Source: Streptomyces rishiriensis
GTDB lineage: Bacteria; Actinomycetota; Actinomycetes; Streptomycetales; Streptomycetaceae
DNA: 64,000 bases
Reading direction: 5' to 3'
NCBI RefSeq assembly: GCF_030815485.1
Contig: NZ_JAUSWV010000002.1
Location: forward strand, 7,440,001 to 7,504,000
Shown: in pieces, positions 42,250-49,424 of the stretch
Layout of the letters: the number at the start of each line of letters is the position of its first letter
Numbering within the stretch: position 1 is the first letter of the stretch
Translations under genes and position numbers: made by a program
Notes under the pieces: model-generated
The model's input: only the letters and a program-made list of their open reading frames with translations
What the model was told of the DNA's origin: nothing
Database searches by the model: none

Positions 42250-42765
42250 GTGACCGCACAGGACGAACAGCCGCCCTTTCTCTACGTCGTCGTCTGCGCC
42301 GCCGGCATCGCCGCGGACGTCGGCAGGCTGATCGCCGCCGCCCAGGAACGGGAGTGGCACGTGGGCGTCATCGCGACGCCCCACGCCATGAACGGCTTCT
42401 TCGACACCGCCGCCGTCGAGGCGCGGACCGGACGCCCGATCCGCTCCGCCTGGCGGCGCCCCGGAGAGCCGCGGCCGTTCCCCGTTCCCGACGCGGTCGT
42501 CGTCGCCCCGGCCACCTTCAACACCATCAACAAATGGGCGGCGGGGATCGCCGACACCCTCGCCCTGGGGACCCTGTGCGAGGTCGCCGGGCTGGGCGTC
42601 CCCGTCGGGGTGCTGCCCTGTGTGAACGAGACCCTCGCGGGCCACCCCGCCTACCAGGACAGCCTGATACGGCTGCGCGGCATGGGCGTCAGGTTCGGGT
42701 ACCCGTACGACGGCGCCCAGGGCGAGGAGTTCGGCTGGGAGCGGGCGCTGGACCTGATCGAATGA
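42250..42765 (+). CDS. Flavoprotein (HFCD/CoaC-like)
   Basis: A 171-residue protein of the homo-oligomeric flavin-containing Cys decarboxylase fold: FLYVVVCAAGIAADVGRLIA, VGVIATPHAMNGFF and VVVAPATFNTINKWAAGIAD (the PAxxNT motif typical of the family). Full PPC decarboxylases make pantetheine phosphate, but stand-alone actinobacterial members like this are of unknown substrate. It starts at GTG 42250 with a weak ribosome binding site. Confidence 0.85.
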   Translation: MTAQDEQPPFLYVVVCAAGIAADVGRLIAAAQEREWHVGVIATPHAMNGFFDTAAVEARTGRPIRSAWRRPGEPRPFPVPDAVVVAPATFNTINKWAAGIADTLALGTLCEVAGLGVPVGVLPCVNETLAGHPAYQDSLIRLRGMGVRFGYPYDGAQGEEFGWERALDLIE

Positions 42766-42857
42766 GTCGTGCGGCGGTGTGACCGGCGGGTCCCGCCCGC
42801 CCCGCCCACCGGCATACGCTCCACTGCGTACCCACACCGATGTCAGGAGCGGCCGCG

Positions 42858-43826
42858 ATGCAGTACGTGAAGCTCGGTTCGACGGGTCTGGACGTGTCCA
42901 GGATCTGTCTGGGCTGTATGACCTACGGACTCCCCGACCGGGGCGCGCACGAGTGGACCCTCGACGAGGCGGCGTCGCGCCCGCTCATCAGGCAGGCCCT
43001 GGACGCGGGCGTCACCTTCTTCGACACCGCGAACGTCTACTCGGACGGCACCAGCGAGGAGATCGTCGGCAGGGCCCTGCGGGACTTCGCCCGCCGCGAC
43101 GAGATCGTGCTCGCGACGAAGGTGAACGGCCGCATGCGGCCCGGACCCAACGGCGCCGGACTGTCCCGCAAGGCGATCCTGTCCGAGATCGACCACAGTC
43201 TGCGCCGCCTCGGCACCGACCACGTCGACCTCTACCAGATCCACCGCTTCGACCCGCACACCCCGGTCGAGGAGACGATGGAGGCGCTGCACGACCTGGT
43301 GAAGGCGGGCAAGGTCCGCTACCTCGGGGCGAGTTCGATGTACGCCTGGCAGTTCTCCAAGATGCAGTACACGGCCGAGCGGCACGGCTGGACCCGGTTC
43401 GTGTCGATGCAGAACCACTACAACCTCCTCTACCGCGAGGAGGAGCGCGAGATGCTGCCGCTCTGCGCGGACCAGGGCGTCGGCGTGCTGCCGTGGAGCC
43501 CGCTGGCCCGGGGCCGCCTCACCCGCGACTGGGGCACCGAGACCGGCCGCAGCTCCACGGACGACTTCGGCGGCTCCCTCTATCCGGAGGGCGACCGGGC
43601 CACCGTCGAGGCGGTCACCCGCATCGCGGCCGACCGGGGCGTACCCCGCGCCCGGATCGCCCTCGCCTGGCTCCTCCACCAGCCCACGGTGACCGCCCCG
43701 ATCATCGGGGCCGCGAAGCCCCAGCACCTCGAGGACGCGGTGGCCGCCACCGAACTGACCCTGACCCAAAAGGAGTTGGCGGAACTGGAGGAGCCCTACA
43801 GGCCCCATCCGATCGCCGGTCACTGA
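42858..43826 (+). CDS. Aldo/keto reductase
   Basis: A 322-residue TIM-barrel NADPH-dependent reductase. The catalytic tetrad is visible: Asp and Tyr in FFDTANVYSDG, Lys in ATKVNGRM and His in YQIHRFDPHTP. The C-terminal LLHQPTVTAPIIGAAKPQHL provides NADPH contacts. I chose ATG 42858 because AGGAG lies 8 bp upstream; ATG 42840 has no binding site. Substrate unknown; resembles general stress or YajO-like AKRs. Confidence 0.92.
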   Translation: MQYVKLGSTGLDVSRICLGCMTYGLPDRGAHEWTLDEAASRPLIRQALDAGVTFFDTANVYSDGTSEEIVGRALRDFARRDEIVLATKVNGRMRPGPNGAGLSRKAILSEIDHSLRRLGTDHVDLYQIHRFDPHTPVEETMEALHDLVKAGKVRYLGASSMYAWQFSKMQYTAERHGWTRFVSMQNHYNLLYREEEREMLPLCADQGVGVLPWSPLARGRLTRDWGTETGRSSTDDFGGSLYPEGDRATVEAVTRIAADRGVPRARIALAWLLHQPTVTAPIIGAAKPQHLEDAVAATELTLTQKELAELEEPYRPHPIAGH

Positions 43827-43908
43827 AGCGCGTCCCCGCAGAAGGCGGGCGACCGCGCGATCAGCCCCGGGGGACCCGCGGTCGATGAGCGACTGTACGA
43901 GCGGAGCG

Positions 43909-44730
43909 TTAGTGCGGGCCTTGCGGTGCGAACTCGGTACCGCAGGGACCCGCCCCCTCGCTGACCGCCAGCGGCACCCGCTCCCCGTTCATGGCCAGCG
44001 TCCGGTAGTACCGGCCGATCCGTAGCGCCGACTGCCCGGTGTAGTGCCCGATGAACGACCGCCGGAACCGGTCCCCGCTGCGGTTGGGCCCCGACCCGTG
44101 CACCAGGCTGCCGTTGAAGAACAGCACGTCACCCGGCGTCATGTCGACCGGCGCCGCGGCGAGGCCGGGCGGCGGCGGCACGTACTCGCGCGCGAACGAC
44201 ACCTGCGCGTCCGCCTCCTCCGGGCAGAACAGGTCCATCCGGTGGGTGCCGGGCACGACCTCCAGGCCGCCGTTGTCCCGGTCGATCACGTCACAGGCCA
44301 GCCAGGCCGCCACACACGTGCCCGGCTCGACCCGCAGATAGAAGTTGTCCTGGTGCAGCGCCTGGCCCCGGGCGCCCGGCGGCTTGAAGTAGAACATGCT
44401 CTGCGCGGCCAGCACCTCCTCGCCGAGCAGGTCCTCCAGCACGGCGCGCAGCCGCGCGTCCAGCAGCACCTGCCGGGCGAGGGGACTGATCTCGTGCGGG
44501 TGCATCACCCTCGGGTAGGCGTGCAGCGGGTCGGCGGAGCCGGGGCGCGGCTCGAAGTGCCCGGGCACCGTCCCGGCCGCGTGCAACCGTGCGAACTCGG
44601 CGCACAGTTTGTCGACCTCGTCGTTCCCGAACAGCCCGCGTACGACGGTGAAGCCGTCCTCCCGGTACTGCCGCAGCCCCGCCGGGGTCAGCACGGGTGC
44701 CCCGGCGGCGCCGGTGTCCGTGACGGTCAT
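43909..44730 (-). CDS. Phytanoyl-CoA dioxygenase (PhyH) family protein
   Basis: A 273-residue Fe(II)/2-oxoglutarate-dependent dioxygenase. The iron ligands are in ALHQDNFYLRVEPGT (His and Asp) and LVHGSGPNRSGDRFRRSF (distal His and the 2-oxoglutarate-binding Arg). GLEVVPGTHRMDLF and MTPGDVLFFNGS are conserved. Bacterial members hydroxylate small molecules such as ectoine or secondary metabolites. It is divergent from an AraC-type regulator 67 bp away, a common pairing for inducible PhyH enzymes. GGAGG precedes the ATG. Confidence 0.9.
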   Translation of the reverse strand: MTVTDTGAAGAPVLTPAGLRQYREDGFTVVRGLFGNDEVDKLCAEFARLHAAGTVPGHFEPRPGSADPLHAYPRVMHPHEISPLARQVLLDARLRAVLEDLLGEEVLAAQSMFYFKPPGARGQALHQDNFYLRVEPGTCVAAWLACDVIDRDNGGLEVVPGTHRMDLFCPEEADAQVSFAREYVPPPPGLAAAPVDMTPGDVLFFNGSLVHGSGPNRSGDRFRRSFIGHYTGQSALRIGRYYRTLAMNGERVPLAVSEGAGPCGTEFAPQGPH

Positions 44731-44797
44731 ACTTGCCTCCTCGGTCCACTGGTCTCGACCGTCACGCTAGGCCGACGCGGCCCCCGGGAGGATGTCC

Positions 44798-45712
44798 ATG
44801 CGTGCTGACGACCTGCCCGGGACTGCCGGCCCCGCCGATCCGTCCCCGCCGCCCGGTCTCGTGGTGGTCGGTCACTTCGACGAGGGGGCGGGGTACGGCG
44901 TGGACCGGCCCCAGGGGTCGGACAGCTGGCTGATCACCTGGACGACGGGCGGGCGCGGCCGGCTGCGGCAGGGCGGGAGCGAGACACGGGCGGGCGCGGG
45001 CGACCTGGTGGTGCTCGCGCCGGGCGTCCCGCATGCCTACGCCGTCGAACCCGGCGCCCGGCACTGGCGGTTCTGGTGGGCCCACTGCCAGGCCCGGCCC
45101 TCCTGGACCCCCTGGCTCCGCCCGTACGCCACCGACGACGGCCCGGACGGTCTGTACGCCATCGGCCCCGTCCCGGCCGCTCTGCACGACCGGATGGAGG
45201 GGGCCTGGCGGCGGACGCATGCCGACGCCCGGTGGACCGGCGGCGAAACACCGGCCGGCGAGCTGGGGATCGTGGTGGCCCACGGCTCCGCGGCCAGGGA
45301 ACTCGCGCTGTGCGGGCTGGAGGAGGCCGTCCTGCTGGCGGCCGCCTCGGCCCGGCCTCCCGCGGCCCCGCCGGGCCTCGACGACCGTGTGCGCCGGGCA
45401 CAGGCGCGGATGGCGGCGGATCCCGGTGCCCCGCACACCGTCCGCTCGCTCGCCGCCGAGGTCGCGCTGTCGCCCTCGCGCTTCGCCCATCTCTTCACCG
45501 AGCAGGTCGGCCACTCCCCGATGCGGGCCCTGCTCGAGACGCGACTGCGGCACGCCGCCCGGCTGCTTGAGGGCGCCGACCTGTCCGTGGAACGCGTGGC
45601 GTCGGCCTCGGGCTTCGCGAGCGCGTTCCACTTCAGCCGCGTCTTCCGCGCCCGTCACGGCATGCCGCCGGGCGCGTACCGGGACGGAATGCGTCCGGAA
45701 ATCACGTCCTGA
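44798..45712 (+). CDS. AraC-family transcriptional regulator
   Basis: A 304-residue regulator with an N-terminal cupin-like sensor (SWLITWTTGGRGRLRQGGSE, GDLVVLAPGVPHAYAVEP, HWRFWWAHCQ) and a C-terminal double helix-turn-helix (VRSLAAEVALSPSRFAHLFT, ERVASASGFASAFHFSRVF). ATG 44798 has GGGAGG 6 bp upstream. It probably activates the divergent PhyH gene, sensing a sugar or other small ligand with the cupin. Confidence 0.9.
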   Translation: MRADDLPGTAGPADPSPPPGLVVVGHFDEGAGYGVDRPQGSDSWLITWTTGGRGRLRQGGSETRAGAGDLVVLAPGVPHAYAVEPGARHWRFWWAHCQARPSWTPWLRPYATDDGPDGLYAIGPVPAALHDRMEGAWRRTHADARWTGGETPAGELGIVVAHGSAARELALCGLEEAVLLAAASARPPAAPPGLDDRVRRAQARMAADPGAPHTVRSLAAEVALSPSRFAHLFTEQVGHSPMRALLETRLRHAARLLEGADLSVERVASASGFASAFHFSRVFRARHGMPPGAYRDGMRPEITS

Positions 45713-45777
45713 AAGGCATGCCGAAAGAGGCGCCAAAAGGGACACCGATACAGTGACCACCCCAGAATTCTTCCGCT

Positions 45778-45793
45778 ATTGACGTTCCGTCAA
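45778..45793. promoter_or_regulatory. Palindrome shared (in degenerate form) upstream of both sigma-lectin genes
   Basis: ATTGACGTTCCGTCAA contains a perfect 6-3-6 palindrome (TTGACG-TTC-CGTCAA). The second gene has ATCGACTTTCCATCAA at 59432-59447, 13 of 16 positions identical. Confidence 0.5.
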
Positions 45794-45834
45794 AATAATC
45801 CGGCCCGCAGGCAAAGCACGAAACCGCGAGATCC

Positions 45835-45870
45835 CTTGTTCCGCCTGGTCCGGCTGTGCAAAGGTGAGCC
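45835..45870 (+). promoter_or_regulatory. Shared bipartite element, copy 1 (CTTGTT-N14-TGTGCAAAGGTGAGCC)
   Basis: CTTGTT (45835-45840) and TGTGCAAAGGTGAGCC (45855-45870) are separated by 14 bp. The same two blocks with the same 14-bp spacing occur at 59471-59506 ahead of the paralogous gene. It may be a promoter or operator for both. Confidence 0.65.
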
Positions 45871-46067
45871 CTGTCGGCGCACGGACAACGATTTCCCCGG
45901 TGCGCGCGAGACACCTCCCGTTCACACCCCCCACGCTTCAAAAGAGCGGTACCCCCGCGGACGTCAGAGGTGCCGAACCCTGTGCGAGTCGATCCCGCTT
46001 CGTGAGCGGGATCGCATACCCGATGGTATGGACTTTATGCCGCATGCCCCCGGAAGGAATGCAGACC

Positions 46068-48047
46068 GTGAATGACGCAGGCCTGTCGAATTCCCCTTCG
46101 GCGCGCCGCTTCGACGCGACGGACGAACAGCTGAGCTCCGAGCTGAAGAAGTGGACGGGGGCGTCACCCGCACTGCATCCCGTCGGCGAACTGCTGGACC
46201 GCCACTGGGCGGCCGCCTTCGCCTACGCCCGGCTGTGCACCGACGGCGAGCGCGCGGCGGGCATGCTCACCACGGCCGCCTTCACCCGGCTGTTCGGTGA
46301 GAGCCTGCGGCAGAACGGGCCGACCGCCGCGTGGCGCCCCCATCTGCTGGTGACCGTGCGCCGCATCGCCGGTGAATGGGATGTCGACGGCCGCCGTGAC
46401 CTGCTGCACCCGGACCTGCGCTCCGAGGGCGAGGACGGCGACCGTGCCGCCGCCCGGCTGCTGCCGCCGCTGAACCGGCGCATCCTGTCCCGGGCGTTCC
46501 AGCGGCTGCCCCAGTCCGCGCGCTGCCTGCTCTGGCACATCGAGGTCGAGGCCGAGCCCCTCGCGGTCCCGGCCGGACTGCTGGGCCTCGAGGAGGAGGG
46601 AGCCAGGGTCGAACTGCGCCGGGCCCGCGAGCGGCTGCGCGAGGAATGCCTCCAGGTGCACCGCGAACTCGCCACCGACGACGAGTGCCACCGCTACGAC
46701 CGGCTGCTGGACGTCACCTGCCGCCGCGGCGGCGCCGACCTCGACCCCGATCTGCGCGGCCACCTGGAGCGGTGCCGCCACTGCCTGCACACCGCCGACC
46801 AGCTGCGCCAGTTCGAGGGTCTGCTCGGCGCCGCACTGGCCGAGAGCCTCCTGGGCTGGGCCGCCGCGGCCTACGTGGAGGTCAGGATGGCCGGCGACGG
46901 CGAACCCGTCGAGATGCCCGCGGAGCAGGGCCGCGGCTACTCGGGCGAGGCCTTCACCGACGGGACGCCCGCCCCCGCGGCGCCCGGCACCGCAGCCGGA
47001 GCCGGCCCGGAGCCCCGTGCCGGGCTGCGCGCCGGGGCGATCGCCCGTATCGGATCGCGGGCCGGCGCCGCCCTGCGGGCCGGGGCGGTGTCCGGCGCCG
47101 ACTCCCGTCCCGGCGCGAGCCGTTCGGCCCAGAAGGCGGCCCGCCGCGCCCGCCGCCGCAACCTCGCCGCCGCCGTGCTGACCGTGAGCGGACTGGTCGT
47201 GCTGCCGCTCGGCGTGTGGGCGGCCGTCGGCTCCGGGGACGGAGCCGCGCCCGCGGGCAGCGGGTCGGCGAAGACACCGGCCCCCGGCACGGACACGGCC
47301 ACTTCCGACCCGTCCTGGGTCGACGTCGGTGAGGACGCCCAGGGCACCCTGCGCGGCCGGCTGCACAACGCGGCCTCCGGGCTGTGCATCGGCATCGTCG
47401 GCCCCAAGGCCGTCAGCGGCGCCGAGACCGGACTGGCCGCCTGCTCCTCCGCGGCCGGCCAGCAGTGGTCGTACGAGCCGGACGGGCTGGTGCGCAGCGC
47501 CGCCGACGCCGATCTGTGCCTCGACTCCCACCTGGGCTTCTCGGTACGGCTGGCCCCGTGCGCGGGCGCCTCCCAGCCCGAGCCCAAGAACGTCCGGTAC
47601 GACTTCACGCTCCAGGGCACGCTCGTCCCGCGCTCGGGTCAGAACCTCGCGCTGGCGCCCGCCGCCACCGATGGATCGGGCGCCCTCGTCCTGAAGAACC
47701 GGGTGGACAGCGCCGCCCAGCACTGGGTGATCGACACCTCGCAGCCCGACCCGCAGATGCAGTTCGTCAACTGGGGCGCCGACAGCACCTCCTCGGACGC
47801 ACCGGCGCCGACCCCGACGCCCGAGGCGGCGAAGCCCCCGGCGGCCACGCCGGCACCGTCCGCCGCCCCGACCACCGCCGACCCGACGGGCTCCTCCTCG
47901 GGCCCGAACACCACGTCCTGCTCGTACTACACCTACTACTACTGCTCGTGGGGCGGCCGGCCGGGCTCGTCCGGCGGCTCGGGATACGGCTACGGCGGGT
48001 ACGGGGGCTACGGTTCGGGCTCCGGGGCGGGCGGCGGGCGCAACTGA
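46068..48047 (+). CDS. Membrane-tethered ECF-sigma-like protein with HxxxCxxC segment and ricin-type lectin domain (copy 1)
   Basis: A 659-residue protein. Residues ~41-105 resemble ECF region 2 (LLDRHWAAAFAYARLCTDGE, RPHLLVTVRRIAGEW) and ~139-190 region 4 (AFQRLPQSARCLLWHIEVEA, RARERLREECL). HLERCRHC at ~231-238 matches the zinc-binding HxxxCxxC of anti-sigma ZAS domains. After a Gly/Ala-rich linker come one helix at ~365-388 and an outside ricin-like beta-trefoil at ~424-560 (QQWSYEPDG, LCLDSHLG, QHWVIDT). The C-terminus is Pro/Thr-rich, then Tyr/Gly-rich. This is the layout of ECF52-like one-component sigma factors. GTG 46068 is chosen: GGAAGGA lies 9 bp upstream and abuts ATG 46059. The ligand is inferred to be carbohydrate; sigma activity is unproven because region 2 is degenerate. 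Confidence 0.75.
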   Translation: MNDAGLSNSPSARRFDATDEQLSSELKKWTGASPALHPVGELLDRHWAAAFAYARLCTDGERAAGMLTTAAFTRLFGESLRQNGPTAAWRPHLLVTVRRIAGEWDVDGRRDLLHPDLRSEGEDGDRAAARLLPPLNRRILSRAFQRLPQSARCLLWHIEVEAEPLAVPAGLLGLEEEGARVELRRARERLREECLQVHRELATDDECHRYDRLLDVTCRRGGADLDPDLRGHLERCRHCLHTADQLRQFEGLLGAALAESLLGWAAAAYVEVRMAGDGEPVEMPAEQGRGYSGEAFTDGTPAPAAPGTAAGAGPEPRAGLRAGAIARIGSRAGAALRAGAVSGADSRPGASRSAQKAARRARRRNLAAAVLTVSGLVVLPLGVWAAVGSGDGAAPAGSGSAKTPAPGTDTATSDPSWVDVGEDAQGTLRGRLHNAASGLCIGIVGPKAVSGAETGLAACSSAAGQQWSYEPDGLVRSAADADLCLDSHLGFSVRLAPCAGASQPEPKNVRYDFTLQGTLVPRSGQNLALAPAATDGSGALVLKNRVDSAAQHWVIDTSQPDPQMQFVNWGADSTSSDAPAPTPTPEAAKPPAATPAPSAAPTTADPTGSSSGPNTTSCSYYTYYYCSWGGRPGSSGGSGYGYGGYGGYGSGSGAGGGRN

Positions 48048-48056
48048 CCCGGACGG

Positions 48057-49385
48057 TCAGACGCCGACCACCTGGAGCGAGGCCCACAGCGCCACGACGG
48101 CCGGGACCAACGCGGCCGGCACCGTGAGCAGACCGAGCCGGGTGAACTCCCCGAGCTCGACCCGCTCCTCACGTGACTGCACCACGCGCCGCCACAGCAG
48201 CGTCGCCAGCGATCCGGCGTAGGTGAGGTTCGGGCCGATGTTCACCCCGAGCAGGACGGCGAGCACCGCCCCGGTCCCGGCCGGGGCGGCGAGCGGTACC
48301 AGGACCAGGACCGCGGGCAGGTTGTTGATCAGGTTGGCCAGGACGGCGGCCGACACGGCCACGGCGAGCAGGGCGAGCAGGCCCGGTCCGTCGGTCAGGA
48401 CGTGCCGCAGCGCGTCGGCGAGCCCGTTGTCGACGACCGCGCGCACCACGATGCCGAGTGCCAGCACGAACGCCAGGAAGCCCGGCGCGGCGGCCCGCAC
48501 CACGGCCACCGGTGTCACCCGCCGCCGTACCAGCGCCCGTACGGCCACGACCAGGGCGCCGGCGAACGCGGCCCAGGCCGGTTCGATCCCGACGGCGGAC
48601 GCCACCACGAACCCGACGAGGGTGCAGGTGACGGTGACCAGCGCGAACAGCGGCAGCTCGGGCGCCGGGCCGTCGTCGGCGGCGGGCTCGGCCGCGGGCA
48701 GGTCGTCGGCGAAGAAACGCCGGAAGACCAGGTACTCGGCGCCGATCGCGACCACCCAGGGCAGGGCCATCAGGGCGGCGAACCGGGTGAAGCTCAGCCC
48801 GCTCGCCTCGAACGCCAGCAGATTGGTGAGGTTGGAGACCGGCAGCAGCAGCGAAGCGGTGTTCGACAGGTGTGCGCACGCGTAGACGTGCGGCCTGGCG
48901 CGCACGCCCATCCGGGCGGCGGTGGCGAACACCACCGGCGTCAGCAGCACCACCGTCGCGTCCAGACTGAGCACGGCGGTGATCACCGAGGCCAGCCCGA
49001 ACACCGCGACCAGCAGACGCCGCGGGCTGCCCGCCGACTGCCGGGCCATCCACGCCCCGCACGCCGTGAAGAGGCCCTCGACATCGCACAGGTGCGCCAG
49101 CACCAGCACCGCCGCGAGAAAGCCGACGACCGGTCCGAGCCGCTCGGCCTCCGTCAGCGCGTGCTCCGGCGCGACCGCCCCCAGGGCGATCACCAGGGCG
49201 GCGGCGGGGACGGCGACGAGGGCCTCGGAGCGCCCGGCGGGGCGCAGCACGGCCCAGCCGAGAGCGGCGGCGAGCAGGACGACGGACAGCGTTTCGGCGA
49301 GCGGGGCGTTGATGTGGTTCTCCGGGAGCGGGGTGCGGTGGTGCCCGCCCAGCTGACTGGTCCGGGTGTCGGTCCATGAAAACAC
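48057..49385 (-). CDS. SLC13/ArsB-type permease
   Basis: A 442-residue integral membrane protein with about eleven helices. The repeated motifs VITAVLSLDATVVLLTPVVF and LANLINNLPAVLVLVPLAAP mark the ArsB/NhaD/SLC13 ion-transporter superfamily; SNLTNLLAFEASG is also typical. Annotated relatives are called arsenic transporters, but no ars genes are nearby, so the ion could be arsenite, an organic acid or a cation. The 5' start is uncertain: ATG 49385 has no ribosome binding site. Convergent with the sigma-lectin gene, 9 bp apart. Confidence 0.82.
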   Translation of the reverse strand: MFSWTDTRTSQLGGHHRTPLPENHINAPLAETLSVVLLAAALGWAVLRPAGRSEALVAVPAAALVIALGAVAPEHALTEAERLGPVVGFLAAVLVLAHLCDVEGLFTACGAWMARQSAGSPRRLLVAVFGLASVITAVLSLDATVVLLTPVVFATAARMGVRARPHVYACAHLSNTASLLLPVSNLTNLLAFEASGLSFTRFAALMALPWVVAIGAEYLVFRRFFADDLPAAEPAADDGPAPELPLFALVTVTCTLVGFVVASAVGIEPAWAAFAGALVVAVRALVRRRVTPVAVVRAAAPGFLAFVLALGIVVRAVVDNGLADALRHVLTDGPGLLALLAVAVSAAVLANLINNLPAVLVLVPLAAPAGTGAVLAVLLGVNIGPNLTYAGSLATLLWRRVVQSREERVELGEFTRLGLLTVPAALVPAVVALWASLQVVGV

Positions 49386-49424
49386 GCGAGGGTAAAACGC
49401 CCGCCAAGTGACCGGTGGGCGGCC

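Larger units (their letters stand above)
45713..46067. other. 355-bp upstream region of the first sigma-lectin gene
   Basis: Less GC-rich than its surroundings. It contains the TTGACG/CGTCAA palindrome (45779-45793), the shared bipartite element (45835-45870) and, near the gene, an inverted stretch GATCCCGCTT/GAGCGGGATC (about 45992-46013). No coding frame that I can support. Confidence 0.5.

Noticed and set aside
48057-49385. Assignment of the permease as a true arsenic-resistance ArsB
   Set aside because: No arsR, arsC or other ars gene is nearby, and the family includes many unrelated ion transporters.
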